Positions 26,601 through 35,066 of a DNA stretch of 64,000 bases are shown one piece after another. The translations under genes and the position numbers were made by a program. The stretch's first letter is position 1, and each line of letters starts with the position of its first letter. Location: NCBI RefSeq assembly GCF_002514725.1, contig NZ_NTLB01000001.1, forward strand, positions 620,001 through 684,000, written 5' to 3'. The DNA comes from Mangrovitalea sediminis. Its GTDB lineage: Bacteria > Pseudomonadota > Gammaproteobacteria > Pseudomonadales > Oleiphilaceae. The notes below the pieces were generated by a model, which was not told the origin of the DNA, ran no database searches, and saw nothing but the letters and a program-made list of their open reading frames with translations.

Positions 26601-26694
26601 ATCGGTTACCTGCATTTCCATTTCCCGCACACGTCATCAAAAAAAGCCTATAAGAATCAGTCAACTAAAAATCAATCAGCAACTTTCGCACGAC

Positions 26695-26710
26695 TGGCAT
26701 GAACCTCGCT
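26695..26710 (+). promoter_or_regulatory. Sigma-54 (-24/-12) promoter
   Basis: TGGCATGAACCTCGCT has the invariant GG (26696-26697) and GC (26708-26709) exactly ten bases apart. It matches the sigma-54 consensus TGGCACGRNNNTTGCW at all defined positions but two (T for C in the -24 half, C for T in the -12 half). It lies 66 bases before the ATG of the glycine-rich protein and directly downstream of a gene for a sigma-54 activator. Confidence 0.75.
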
Positions 26711-26775
26711 AAAGGGGTGGATACGGAAGTGGCATTGGGCCGCTTCCCACGACGCCTAATCCTTGGGGGACAACC

Positions 26776-27987
26776 ATGAAACGGACACTTCTTGTTACAG
26801 TAATTGCGGCCAGCTTGGGCCTTGCAGGCCAGGCGATGGCCAACCCCACCAACAACAACAGCGGCCAGACCAAATCAGCACTGAAACAGACAGCGACCGC
26901 AACCTCAACGCAAACGGGCGCAGGGGCTCTGGCGAACGAGAACTCTACGGCCTATCAAGATAGCCACAACGATAGCTCGACGAACACGAGCAACCAGACC
27001 CACACCTCGACCATGACCTTCACCATGAAAAAGGTCTCAGCGTCGACCTCGCTTAGCGGCAGTGTGACCGGCGGCAGCGTATCCGGTATTGGTAACCAGG
27101 GCGGTTCTGCGGGCTATGGCGGCAACGGCGGCTTTGGAGGCAATAGCGGACATGCGGGCGCCAGCGCCTTAAGCGGCGCGGCACATGCGGGCAGCGGAGG
27201 CGACGGAGGGACCGGCGGCGACGGCTACGCCACTTCTTACAGCGGAAGCAGCACGGGCTCCAACGGCGGCGCCGGCAACGGCAGCGCCTCCAGCGGTCAC
27301 GCCGACGGTGGCCATGGAGGCTTCGGCGGCCACGGCAGCGGCTTCAGCAGCTCCGGTGGTCTCAGCGTTGGACCGGCGGGTGCAGGCGGAGGCGGTGGCG
27401 GTGCTACGGCTGGCGGTACCGGCGGCGATTCCGTCGGCGGCTCTGCCAACGGTGGTGCGGGCGGTGTTCCAGCTGGCAGTGGTGGCGCTGGCGGCACTGG
27501 CGGGGCCGGTGGTGCTGGCGGCGCAGGTAGCGGTACCGGTACGGCAGGTGCGGGCGGTACTGGCGGGGCCGGCGGCACGGCGACCAGCGGACAGTCCACG
27601 GCTTCCGGTAGTGGCGGAGCCGGCGGTAACGGCGGCGTGGCTACAAGCGGCAACGCTCAGGCAACCGGCTCGGGCGGTGCCGGCGGCACCAATACCACCG
27701 GTACCTCGACGGCCAACGGCAATGCCGGTGGCGGTGGCGCCGGTGCAATGGGTGGTGCAGCAACCAGCGGTCAAGCCCTGGCCACAGCCACAACCGGTAA
27801 CGGCGGCAGTGGCGGACACGGTGGCGATGCCGTCGGTGGCGCAGCCGGTACCTTCGATATGTCCAACTCGATCAGTGGCGGCAGCCTCTCGAACTCGGCT
27901 GGCATCACAACGCTCAGCCAGAACACCGGGGCCAACTCGCTGATCCAGCAAGGCGTGACCGTGCAGGCGAACCTGTCACTGCAATAA
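26776..27987 (+). CDS. Glycine-rich exported protein, putative surface-fibre subunit
   Basis: 403 residues. A Sec signal peptide ending GQAMA (residues 1-22) is followed by an Asn/Thr/Ser-rich segment to about 80, then a glycine-rich body of about 270 residues made of short GG-x-G-type units with Ser, Ala and Thr. The C-terminus is GITTLSQNTGANSLIQQGVT followed by VQANLSLQ. The Q-N-x3-N-x-x-I core loosely matches the C-terminal parts of the two small downstream exported proteins and recalls curlin-type repeats (Q-x-G-x-x-N). There are no cysteines. Together with a Fap-like C39 peptidase and beta-barrel protein downstream it looks like the main fibre or matrix subunit. This is inference; the protein is not a recognised FapC or curlin. 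Expression is likely high, from the sigma-54 promoter. Confidence 0.7.
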   Translation: MKRTLLVTVIAASLGLAGQAMANPTNNNSGQTKSALKQTATATSTQTGAGALANENSTAYQDSHNDSSTNTSNQTHTSTMTFTMKKVSASTSLSGSVTGGSVSGIGNQGGSAGYGGNGGFGGNSGHAGASALSGAAHAGSGGDGGTGGDGYATSYSGSSTGSNGGAGNGSASSGHADGGHGGFGGHGSGFSSSGGLSVGPAGAGGGGGGATAGGTGGDSVGGSANGGAGGVPAGSGGAGGTGGAGGAGGAGSGTGTAGAGGTGGAGGTATSGQSTASGSGGAGGNGGVATSGNAQATGSGGAGGTNTTGTSTANGNAGGGGAGAMGGAATSGQALATATTGNGGSGGHGGDAVGGAAGTFDMSNSISGGSLSNSAGITTLSQNTGANSLIQQGVTVQANLSLQ

Positions 27988-28000
27988 CGCCCTCAGAATG

Positions 28001-28027
28001 CCGGGGGTGCGAATTTCGCGCCCCCGG
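28001..28027 (+). terminator. Hairpin between fibre gene and downstream genes (attenuator)
   Basis: CCGGGGGTGCG and CGCGCCCCCGG form an 11-base stem (one G-T pair) with loop AATTT. It is followed by TTAATCC rather than a run of T, so it may act as a partial terminator or RNA stabiliser, giving more transcript of the glycine-rich gene than of the genes behind it. Confidence 0.6.
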
Positions 28028-28058
28028 TTAATCCATCGGACAGAACGAGGGTCAGACC

Positions 28059-28412
28059 ATGACTGCAACAGGACTGCTGAAGGTGCTGACGCTCAGCACG
28101 CTGGTGCTGCTGCCATCACAGCTGTGGGCCGCACCACCGCCCCATCAGCATGATGCTGGCCAGGCGCTCTTGGGGAAAGCGGTTCCGGACACCTTACTGG
28201 CGGACAAGCGAGGCGGCCATGAAACGACGTTCAACACCAACGAATTGAACGCCAAGCTTTACGAAAATCAGGCCATCGCCAACGTTACAGGGACAAATAC
28301 CATCTCGACCAGCGCATTTTCCGGCATGTCCGGCTATGCAACCGTCGTCCAGAATTCCGGCAACAACGTCATCATTCAGAACGCAACGATACTCAACGTA
28401 AAGCTGCAATGA
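28059..28412 (+). CDS. Small exported double-glycine-motif protein, putative fibre accessory or nucleator
   Basis: 117 residues: signal peptide to about residue 24 (LVLLPSQLWA), then a double-glycine site TLLADKRGG-HETTF near residue 53, followed by a short Asn-rich domain with two related units, YENQAIANVTGTNTIS and YATVVQNSGNNVIIQNATI. C39 peptidases usually cut after Gly-Gly, and one follows in the operon, so this protein may be trimmed in the periplasm to a small Asn/Gln-rich peptide of about 65 residues. The C-terminus is closely related to that of the protein at 29177-29701. Name and function unknown; the assignment is from motif and context. Confidence 0.75.
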   Translation: MTATGLLKVLTLSTLVLLPSQLWAAPPPHQHDAGQALLGKAVPDTLLADKRGGHETTFNTNELNAKLYENQAIANVTGTNTISTSAFSGMSGYATVVQNSGNNVIIQNATILNVKLQ

Positions 28413-28444
28413 ATGAGGAACGCTGGTGCGAGCGGAGAAGTAAC

Positions 28445-29146
28445 ATGGGACCGAAGACGCTAAAACGCTATGCACCCTTACTGATGGTGGTGACAGCGCT
28501 TTACAGCACACCCAGTCCGGCTGGAGACGTTAATCTGGTTGCGCCCGGCTTCGGACAGTTCCGCGCGCCTGTCACCAGTCTGCAGGAGCTACGCTTCAAA
28601 ACCACGATACACCAGCAATATGACTACAGCTGCGGCTCCGCCGCCGTCGCGACCTTATTGACCTACCAGTTTCACGACCCGGTCTCCGAATCCCAGGTTT
28701 TCCAGGCAATGTGGAAACTCGGGAATCAGGAAGCTATTCGTCGTGAAGGTTTTTCCATGTGGGACATGAAAACCTATCTCGAGTCTCGCGGCTATACCGC
28801 GAACGGCTATGAAGTCCCACTGGAACGCCTGATAACCGCCGGATTACCGGCAATTGCCCTGATAACCGAAAACGGATACGCCCATTTCGTTGTCATCAAA
28901 GGACTGGACAGCCAGGACGTTGTGCTCGGCGATCCGGCGCGGGGAACCCGCATCATGACCCGAGCGGCTTTTGAGGCGTCCTGGCATGTCAGGATTCTTT
29001 TGGCCGTCACCAATCACGGCGATCAGGCGATATTCAACAATGTTGCCGACTGGCGCATACGCCCTGAAGCGCCGCTGTCCCAGGCCGTCGCCAACAACAA
29101 TATGCTCAACGCAACATTACTGTTATCGCGACCAGGCGATTTTTGA
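28445..29146 (+). CDS. Exported C39-family cysteine peptidase (FapD-like)
   Basis: About 233 residues from the ATG at 28445 (GGAGAAG upstream). The start overlapping the preceding stop at 28409 is less likely because the signal peptide begins at MGPKTLKRYAPLL. The C39 fold is clear: catalytic Cys in YDYSCGSAAVATLLTY, His in YAHFVVIKGL and Asp in VLGDPARG. Unlike bacteriocin C39 proteases it is not fused to an ABC transporter but exported, as in FapD of the Pseudomonas Fap amyloid system. It probably processes the two neighbouring double-glycine proteins in the periplasm. The C-terminal 60 residues extend beyond the fold and include RRPEAPLSQAV-like polar sequence. Confidence 0.88.
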   Translation: MGPKTLKRYAPLLMVVTALYSTPSPAGDVNLVAPGFGQFRAPVTSLQELRFKTTIHQQYDYSCGSAAVATLLTYQFHDPVSESQVFQAMWKLGNQEAIRREGFSMWDMKTYLESRGYTANGYEVPLERLITAGLPAIALITENGYAHFVVIKGLDSQDVVLGDPARGTRIMTRAAFEASWHVRILLAVTNHGDQAIFNNVADWRIRPEAPLSQAVANNNMLNATLLLSRPGDF

Positions 29147-29176
29147 GAACGAGCAGACGCTGGGAGAGCGGACGCC

Positions 29177-29701
29177 ATGAAACAACTGTCACGGATTGCC
29201 GGTTTATCTGCAAAATGTCTCGGCCTGCTGTTCATCACCGCTGTTGTTATGCCGTCTGCGGTACAGGCGGCCGATAAGCACGCACTGTATGCGCTTGGCG
29301 TTCCGGTCAGTATCAGTCGCCTTGCCGAGCTAAGGGGAGGCTTCATTTTTGGAAGCGCTTCTCAGGGTCTGGAAGTATCATTTGCCATTCAACAGGTGAC
29401 CTACGTCAACGGCCAGCTGGTGGCCGAAACCCACCTGAATGGTCCCGCGGGCGCCGACCTCAGTGGGTTAACGTCATTACAGGCTTCGCCACAGATTATC
29501 CAGAATGGGCCGGGTAATACCTTCTCACCCGCCTTAAATGACCTGGCGCATGGATCCCTGACGGTGCTGCAAAACACGCTGGACAATCAAACCATTGCCA
29601 ACGCAACCATCATCGACGCCACCGTCGCTTCACGCGGTTTCCTGTCTGGCCTGGCATTGTCGAACGCCCTCAACGATGCACTCTCCCGCTCTCGGAACTG
29701 A
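29177..29701 (+). CDS. Second exported double-glycine-motif protein
   Basis: 174 residues. A signal peptide ending AVQA (about residue 31) is followed by a leader-like segment ISRLAELRGG-FIFG with a perfect double glycine after an L-A-E-L helix, as in C39 substrates. The remaining ~120 residues are beta-rich and contain IIQNGPGNTF and TVLQNTLDNQTIANATIIDA. The last segment is closely related to TVVQNSGNNVIIQNATI in the first small protein of the operon. Likely processed by the C39 peptidase encoded just upstream (30 bases away) and possibly a fibre accessory or minor subunit. Its stop is 14 bases from the convergent outer-membrane gene. Confidence 0.78.
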   Translation: MKQLSRIAGLSAKCLGLLFITAVVMPSAVQAADKHALYALGVPVSISRLAELRGGFIFGSASQGLEVSFAIQQVTYVNGQLVAETHLNGPAGADLSGLTSLQASPQIIQNGPGNTFSPALNDLAHGSLTVLQNTLDNQTIANATIIDATVASRGFLSGLALSNALNDALSRSRN

Positions 29702-29715
29702 CCCCGGCAACAGGC

Positions 29716-30999
29716 TCAAAAGAATGTGAAAGGCGTCCGCAGCGTAATCTGGACGTCAGGCGTATCCCGCGTGAGTCCGGCACCAAGCGTCAGGTTGATT
29801 GAATTCGTCAAACCGTAGCGGTATCCCCAGTTGAGGAGCAACGTACCCAGTTGCGTGGTCACCGCATCGGGGCTGGTTTGACCATCTATCCGGGTTTTAC
29901 CGACGACGCTGTGTTCGTAACCGATGCCAAAAGAGGAGCGCTCGTTCAGCCCGAGCCCCATCCCCAGGTTGAAACCCAGCACATCGCCCGGCTCCACCGT
30001 CCCGATGTGCTGGCCGCCGATATCCCGGTTCACGTCCCGTTTAATATTCCACAGATAATTTACGCCGCCGAAGAACACCGCCGGATCACTCGGGAAAATG
30101 ATACCCAACCCAGGTTGCACACCATAAAACCCGGAGCCTGTAGGCAGTTCGGACTGAATAAAGCCCGTGCCGGAAGTCGACCCCTGTTGGTACTCGACCT
30201 CGAACGGACCTTTCCCTGTGCGGCTTTTGAAACGCATGGTGCCCACATAATACGGGCGATCCTGGCCGCCATCGTTAAACTGGTAACGGAAGGCAAGCTC
30301 AACATCGCCGATCCCATCTCCGTTGGCGTTATACACCGTATCAACGTTGGTTCCCTGATTGAGCGGTCGGGTAACCGATTGATCATCACGATAGACGTAG
30401 GGAATCTTTATCTCGGCTTCAAGGTGATTCGTAATACCGTAACGGGAGGTGATGGCGGCCACCGTCGTAGCGCTGTTCACCTCTCTCACGTCAATCACCC
30501 CGACGGTGATCGCGGGAATAATGGTGTAACCCACCAACGTTACACGGTTGGAGGTTGCGTAGGAGTATTCCAACGAGGGCTCCAGCACCCACTTCCCACG
30601 CGGGGTCAACACCCCCAGACGATCGCTGATAGCCTCCACAACGGCAGGCTGACTTTCTGATGTGGGTTGAGGTGGGCGACCAACAGGTGACGGGGATGTT
30701 CCGGTGGCAGGCGATGCCGCCACAGAACCCTTCGAGGATTTCGGTTCGGCTTTCTGCTCGGATGATGCAGCTGTGCTGCTTTTCCCCCTAAGGCGCTCAA
30801 GCGCTTTCCGGGTATCGTCCAACGCCCGAGACTGCCGTTCCAACTGGTCCTGAGTTTTGCGCAGCGCTTCCTGTTGACGAATCAACTGACGCTGAATTTG
30901 ATCGAGCTGGGACGAAGAGTATTTTTCGGCGGCCGAAACACCGTTAAGACCTGTCACCCCCAGTACCAGACTGGCCACAATGACCCTTGAGCCGACCAT
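29716..30999 (-). CDS. Coiled-coil outer-membrane beta-barrel protein (FapF-like)
   Basis: 427 residues. A signal peptide is followed by a heptad-type coiled coil (about 28-75: QIQRQLIRQQEALRK and ERQSRALDDTRKALERL), a Pro/Ser-rich linker, then a beta-barrel from about 130, made of alternating strands ending in the terminal aromatic LRTPFTFF. This order, trimeric coiled coil plus barrel, is the plan of FapF, the pore that exports Pseudomonas Fap amyloid subunits. It is convergent to the C39/double-glycine genes and is probably the export pore for this system (inference). Pore function is not shown by sequence. The start fits the signal peptide. Confidence 0.75.
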   Translation of the reverse strand: MVGSRVIVASLVLGVTGLNGVSAAEKYSSSQLDQIQRQLIRQQEALRKTQDQLERQSRALDDTRKALERLRGKSSTAASSEQKAEPKSSKGSVAASPATGTSPSPVGRPPQPTSESQPAVVEAISDRLGVLTPRGKWVLEPSLEYSYATSNRVTLVGYTIIPAITVGVIDVREVNSATTVAAITSRYGITNHLEAEIKIPYVYRDDQSVTRPLNQGTNVDTVYNANGDGIGDVELAFRYQFNDGGQDRPYYVGTMRFKSRTGKGPFEVEYQQGSTSGTGFIQSELPTGSGFYGVQPGLGIIFPSDPAVFFGGVNYLWNIKRDVNRDIGGQHIGTVEPGDVLGFNLGMGLGLNERSSFGIGYEHSVVGKTRIDGQTSPDAVTTQLGTLLLNWGYRYGLTNSINLTLGAGLTRDTPDVQITLRTPFTFF

Positions 31000-31387
31000 A
31001 TCCGAACCTCCCTGTCATCAGGAGAAGATTCACCTCAAAAAACCACCTTTAAAAGTCATGGAACACACCCCTGTTACGTTGCGAACAGAGATCCATTATG
31101 GCCTTCACCATAAGCCGGCGGAGGGTACCAAGACATTGATACGGATCAAGGGGAAAACACCGGCCGATGAAATCGCTATCGGGCGCTCAATTGGAGGAGC
31201 ACACACGGACAATGCCGGACAGCGACAATATGGGAGGATGTCGTCAAAGGTGCGAAGGCTTTTGCCTGCCGAAAATGGGATAATGCACTGCATAAGCCCT
31301 CCTGTATGTTTTCCTGCGTGAACGCAGGAGGAACCCAGGAAAGCATGGCCCCTCATTTCATGCCCCTATTGACGGAGACGAGCCCTG
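31000..31387. other. Divergent region between barrel gene and small membrane protein
   Basis: About 390 bases with promoters expected for the outer-membrane gene (minus) and the small membrane protein (plus). Inverted repeats TTATGG-n6-CCATAA (31096-31113) and CCTGCGT-ga-ACGCAGG (31313-31328) are candidate operator or hairpin sites. No gene was recognised. Confidence 0.4.
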
Positions 31388-31603
31388 GTGAACATTGTTC
31401 AAAAAATCGTCCGCAACCATTTCGGCAAGGCTTTCATTATCGGTGCCGCCCTGATTGTGATTTTCTCCCGCGTGGTTCACCACGATGCCGGACAAACCGG
31501 TGCTCCGGTCTATGTCGGCTTCCTGCTGTTTATCCTGGCGTTGACTTCATTGTTCATTGGGTTTCTGGGGACCGTTCAATACATCAGTCGCGATCGGGAC
31601 TGA
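31388..31603 (+). CDS. Small two-helix membrane protein
   Basis: 71 residues from a GTG. Two hydrophobic stretches (AFIIGAALIVIFSRVV, and VYVGFLLFILALTSLFIGFL from about residue 42) suggest two membrane helices with short ends. No known family. It lies between the fibre locus and the two-partner secretion genes, facing away from the barrel gene. A palindrome TGAACAtTGTTCA sits across its start codon (31389-31401). Reality as a gene is likely from the hydrophobic pattern, but its role is unknown. Confidence 0.5.
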   Translation: MNIVQKIVRNHFGKAFIIGAALIVIFSRVVHHDAGQTGAPVYVGFLLFILALTSLFIGFLGTVQYISRDRD

Positions 31604-31880
31604 TCCCACGAAACGGGCATCCGGCGCCATCTGAGTTCAGGTGTCCGTCTCACTGCCACAGGCAACACGATTGCCGGGATACTATCGACACGACATCCTG
31701 GACTTCATGGCTACCGCTTTGCTGCTATAACCAGTCCCCGCTCCCCTCAGTCATCCCGCCCTACACGTCACAGTATCCCCCCCTGTTCAGGGGATTCCCT
31801 TTCGATAGACACCACGTTAGGTTACAGAAGTTTAATCATTGGATGCTCGAGAGCATCGATCAGAGAGATCGACAAGCATT
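31604..31880. other. Upstream region of the TpsA gene
   Basis: About 280 bases with no gene. It contains a second, weaker sigma-54-like element (see 31708-31723), which would fit shared control with the fibre locus. Confidence 0.4.
31708..31723 (+). promoter_or_regulatory. Possible weak sigma-54 promoter
   Basis: TGGCTACCGCTTTGCT has GG and GC ten bases apart and a good -12 half (TTTGCT), but the -24 half keeps only TGGC. It lies about 158 bases before the preferred TpsA start. Confidence 0.3.
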
Positions 31881-34800
31881 ATGAATCTCCCACTTCGTGA
31901 CCGCCCCATCCCCCTGCGATTTAACCGCCCCTGGTCCCTGAAGCTGCTTGCCCTCATGGTCGGCATTGAGCTGAGTTCTGTGGTATCGGCATCACCACAG
32001 GGCGCCGCCGTGCAGGCCGGACAGGTGGCTGTCACGACCCCCGCACCGGGTCTGACAGCGGTTCAGCAAACGACTCATGCTGCCATCCTGAACTGGCAGA
32101 GTTTCAATGTCGGCACGTCGGAGTCGGTCAACTTTGCGATGCCCGATGGGAGTTCCAGCATCCTGAACAGGGTGACCGGGACCGGTGCCTCCAGCATCCT
32201 GGGTCATATCTCCGCAAACGGTCGGGTTTTCCTGATCAATCCCAACGGGATCGTGATCGGCCAGGGGGCGGAGATCAACACGCGGGGCTTTCTGGCGTCG
32301 ACCCGCGACATTTCAAACGAAGCCTTCCTGAAGGGTGGCCCGCTGGATTTTCTGGGATCGTCCACCGCAAGCATCGTGAACTACGGCACCATCGAAGCGG
32401 CGGACGGCAACGTGATGCTGATCGGCCATCAGGTGCTGAACGAGGGCACTATCAGCGCGCCCAATGGCAGCGTCGGATTGGCGGCAGGCAATGACGTACT
32501 GTACGTGCCAGACCAGCCCCATCCGATACTGATTCGTTCCGGCATCAAGGTAGGGAATGGCGAAACAGGTGTCGACAACCAAGGGGTAATCCGTGCAGCC
32601 CAGGCGGAGCTTCGGGCAGCAGGCGGCGACGTCTATGCTGTGGCGGTAAACCAGTCCGGCGTGATCCGCGCGGATGCCGTGAACAACATCGGCGGACGCA
32701 TCGTCCTTGGTTCCGACGGCGGCAATATTCAGGTGTCGGGCTCGCTTGGCGCACACAAGGGCTCGAACGGCGGCGACATTTTTATCGGTGGCAGCGTCCA
32801 TGGCAACTCGGACGCCAACATTCCCAACGCGGCATATACCCTCATTTCACCCTCGGCCACGATTGATGCATCGGCGACCGGTTCCGACGGGAACGGCGGG
32901 CAGGTCGCAGTCTGGTCGGATCAGGGCACCACCTTCCTTGGCAGTCTGACAGCTCGCGGTGGCACCGCCAACGGCGGTTTTGCGGAGGTTTCCGGAGGGG
33001 TGCTCGATTTTCGGCCAGCCACGATCAATCTCAATGCGTCTGGTGGTAACGCAGGAACCCTTTTGCTGGATCCTGGCAATCTCACCATCACGTCCAGCGG
33101 TGCAGATACCAATATCACGACCACCAGCCCAAGCTCAGGTTCAGCCACGTACCTGAGGACCAGCAGCAACACACTGCTCGACTCTACCCTGAACACAGCC
33201 ACCATCGAAGCCCTGCTCAACGCCGGCACCAACGTGCAGGTTACCGCCCATAATCAGTTGACCGTGAACTCGGATATCACCTGGGGGAGCGCGCAATACC
33301 TCATGCTGGCGGCCACCACTATCGCGGTCAACGGCTCCATCACCGGCGGCACCGGCAGCAAACTGGTGCTGTATGACGACGCAGGGATTACCCAGGGTGA
33401 CGCGTCCACCATCCGGGTCGATAACCTGGAGGCCATGTCTGCCGTTAGCAGCGACAACGCCAACGAGATCTTCAACGGCAAGCTACAGGTAGGAACCCTC
33501 AACCTTTACGGCTCCGGGGTCAATTCCATTTCCGCGGTCAATCCCGCGAACCAGATCGGCAAAGTCTGGTTACATGACGACCCGGTGACCGGGAGTGTCG
33601 AGATTGTGGACAGTGCGGATGGCCTGGAAGTCGCCCTGAACCAGGCAAATACCACATCGCCGTTGCTCAGTTTCCGCACCGTCGGCGACTTGATTCTCGA
33701 TGCAGGGTCGTCCCTCTCCTTTGCGACGAGTCCGCCTCCGTCCAGTGCCCGGACCAAACCCTGCGGCGGCTGCCGCGAGCTGGTGCTCGCAACCAGTGAC
33801 GGGGCCGTTATTAATAAGACCCTGAGTTCGAGCGCCTTCACTTTCGGCCCATACACCACACTGCTCGGGCACCTCTACTCAAACTTCCGGATCTACGCCA
33901 CCGATTACCATCGCACGCAGGCCGGTGGACTCAGCGGTGGAGAGAGCCTTTTCAACTATAGCTATCAGTCGGCGCCCGCCGGGAAGCTCGACCCGCTGAA
34001 TAACTACTACATCTTCTCCGGCGCCAACCCCAATGCAGCTTCGACAACCTCACCCACCACGGGGAATGACGACCCGTTCGTCACACGACCGACGACCACG
34101 ACCATAACCGTGAATCTGAAGCTGAAGCCGAAACCGGTCAAGATACCGACACATACGGATTCCATTGTCATCAGCTATGCACCTACACAGGAAAAAGCGA
34201 CGCCCGATGATCTGAAGGCGGCATTCCATGGAGTACCGTCCCAGACGATTAAGGATCATGTCCAGGCGGTACTGAAAGCCTGGCCGGCGGATAAGCCGAT
34301 AGATGCGGCCACCAAGCAGTATCTTGGCAAGATCCAAACCGGCGCCATCACACTCGACCAAGTGATTCAGGATGCCAGGAACGGCAATGCCACCGCGCAG
34401 ACGTACGTCATGAGCATCATGCCGCAGCTGATCGACCTTCTCTCGCAACAAGACCCCAGCACGCTGACCAACAACCAACGCCTGCTGCTGGCCAAGGTGG
34501 CAGGCCGGGTCAATGCGAACCGACAGCGCCAACTGCAAATCCTTCAACAGCGACTTGCTGCCTACAAAAAGCGCCAGAAAAGCGAAACGCGAGGCATGAC
34601 CGCGCTTTTCGCCGAAAACTACTTCCCGGACATCTACACGGAGGCACGGCAACAGTTCATTTCCGAACAAACCGCGGTCATAGGCGGCGTCGCCGCCCTG
34701 ACCGGTACCGGTGCAGGCTCCGCCGCCGCGGCGGCAGTCATTGCCAATGCCGCAACCATCTTCGTCCACGCCTCTGGCGCGGGAGGAGGAGCACTTGCCG

Positions 34801-35066
34801 TCGACACAACGATCGAAGCCGCAACAGCTGCCAGTGGCCCGGTCGGCATTGTGATTGGATCAGCCGTATTACTGACCACCATGGCGGTCAGTGCCGAGAT
34901 CGAGTCCGGCAACAACAAGGCTGCATACGATGATTTCGTGTCGCTCAACTCGAAAAGCATCAGCAACCCCCATGAGCTTGTATCGAAAGGGGGTGGTTCG
35001 CAGACTCAGCGCTCAGAACTGTCCATGGCCTCCCTCGAAGTCGCCGCAGAAATGTTCGGGAATTAA
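31881..35066 (+). CDS. TpsA-type two-partner secretion exoprotein (filamentous haemagglutinin N-terminal domain)
   Basis: About 1061 residues from the ATG at 31881 (an in-frame ATG at 31839 exists). A signal peptide is followed by a TPS domain at about 40-290 with the conserved NPNGIVIGQGAEINTRGFLA block and the N-W-x-S-F start of the domain (AILNWQSFNVG). A beta-helical region follows (about 290-640), with a CxxC-type pair (CGGC) near 600. The C-terminal quarter is different: a helical coiled segment (QRQLQILQQRLAAYKKR), then long glycine/alanine-rich hydrophobic stretches (for example AVIGGVAALTGTGAGSAAAA and SGPVGIVIGSAVLLTTMAV) that could insert in membranes. It is exported by the adjacent TpsB. 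A role as adhesin or pore-forming effector is possible. Confidence 0.85.
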   Translation: MNLPLRDRPIPLRFNRPWSLKLLALMVGIELSSVVSASPQGAAVQAGQVAVTTPAPGLTAVQQTTHAAILNWQSFNVGTSESVNFAMPDGSSSILNRVTGTGASSILGHISANGRVFLINPNGIVIGQGAEINTRGFLASTRDISNEAFLKGGPLDFLGSSTASIVNYGTIEAADGNVMLIGHQVLNEGTISAPNGSVGLAAGNDVLYVPDQPHPILIRSGIKVGNGETGVDNQGVIRAAQAELRAAGGDVYAVAVNQSGVIRADAVNNIGGRIVLGSDGGNIQVSGSLGAHKGSNGGDIFIGGSVHGNSDANIPNAAYTLISPSATIDASATGSDGNGGQVAVWSDQGTTFLGSLTARGGTANGGFAEVSGGVLDFRPATINLNASGGNAGTLLLDPGNLTITSSGADTNITTTSPSSGSATYLRTSSNTLLDSTLNTATIEALLNAGTNVQVTAHNQLTVNSDITWGSAQYLMLAATTIAVNGSITGGTGSKLVLYDDAGITQGDASTIRVDNLEAMSAVSSDNANEIFNGKLQVGTLNLYGSGVNSISAVNPANQIGKVWLHDDPVTGSVEIVDSADGLEVALNQANTTSPLLSFRTVGDLILDAGSSLSFATSPPPSSARTKPCGGCRELVLATSDGAVINKTLSSSAFTFGPYTTLLGHLYSNFRIYATDYHRTQAGGLSGGESLFNYSYQSAPAGKLDPLNNYYIFSGANPNAASTTSPTTGNDDPFVTRPTTTTITVNLKLKPKPVKIPTHTDSIVISYAPTQEKATPDDLKAAFHGVPSQTIKDHVQAVLKAWPADKPIDAATKQYLGKIQTGAITLDQVIQDARNGNATAQTYVMSIMPQLIDLLSQQDPSTLTNNQRLLLAKVAGRVNANRQRQLQILQQRLAAYKKRQKSETRGMTALFAENYFPDIYTEARQQFISEQTAVIGGVAALTGTGAGSAAAAAVIANAATIFVHASGAGGGALAVDTTIEAATAASGPVGIVIGSAVLLTTMAVSAEIESGNNKAAYDDFVSLNSKSISNPHELVSKGGGSQTQRSELSMASLEVAAEMFGN

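Noticed and set aside
26729-26745. Second sigma-54-like match TGGCATTGGGCCGCTTC
   Set aside because: GG and GC are nine rather than ten bases apart; the site at 26695 is much better.
27169-27951. Long open frames antisense and out of frame to the glycine-rich gene
   Set aside because: They arise from the GGC/GCC repeat composition and have low-complexity Ala/Thr/Pro sequence without signals.
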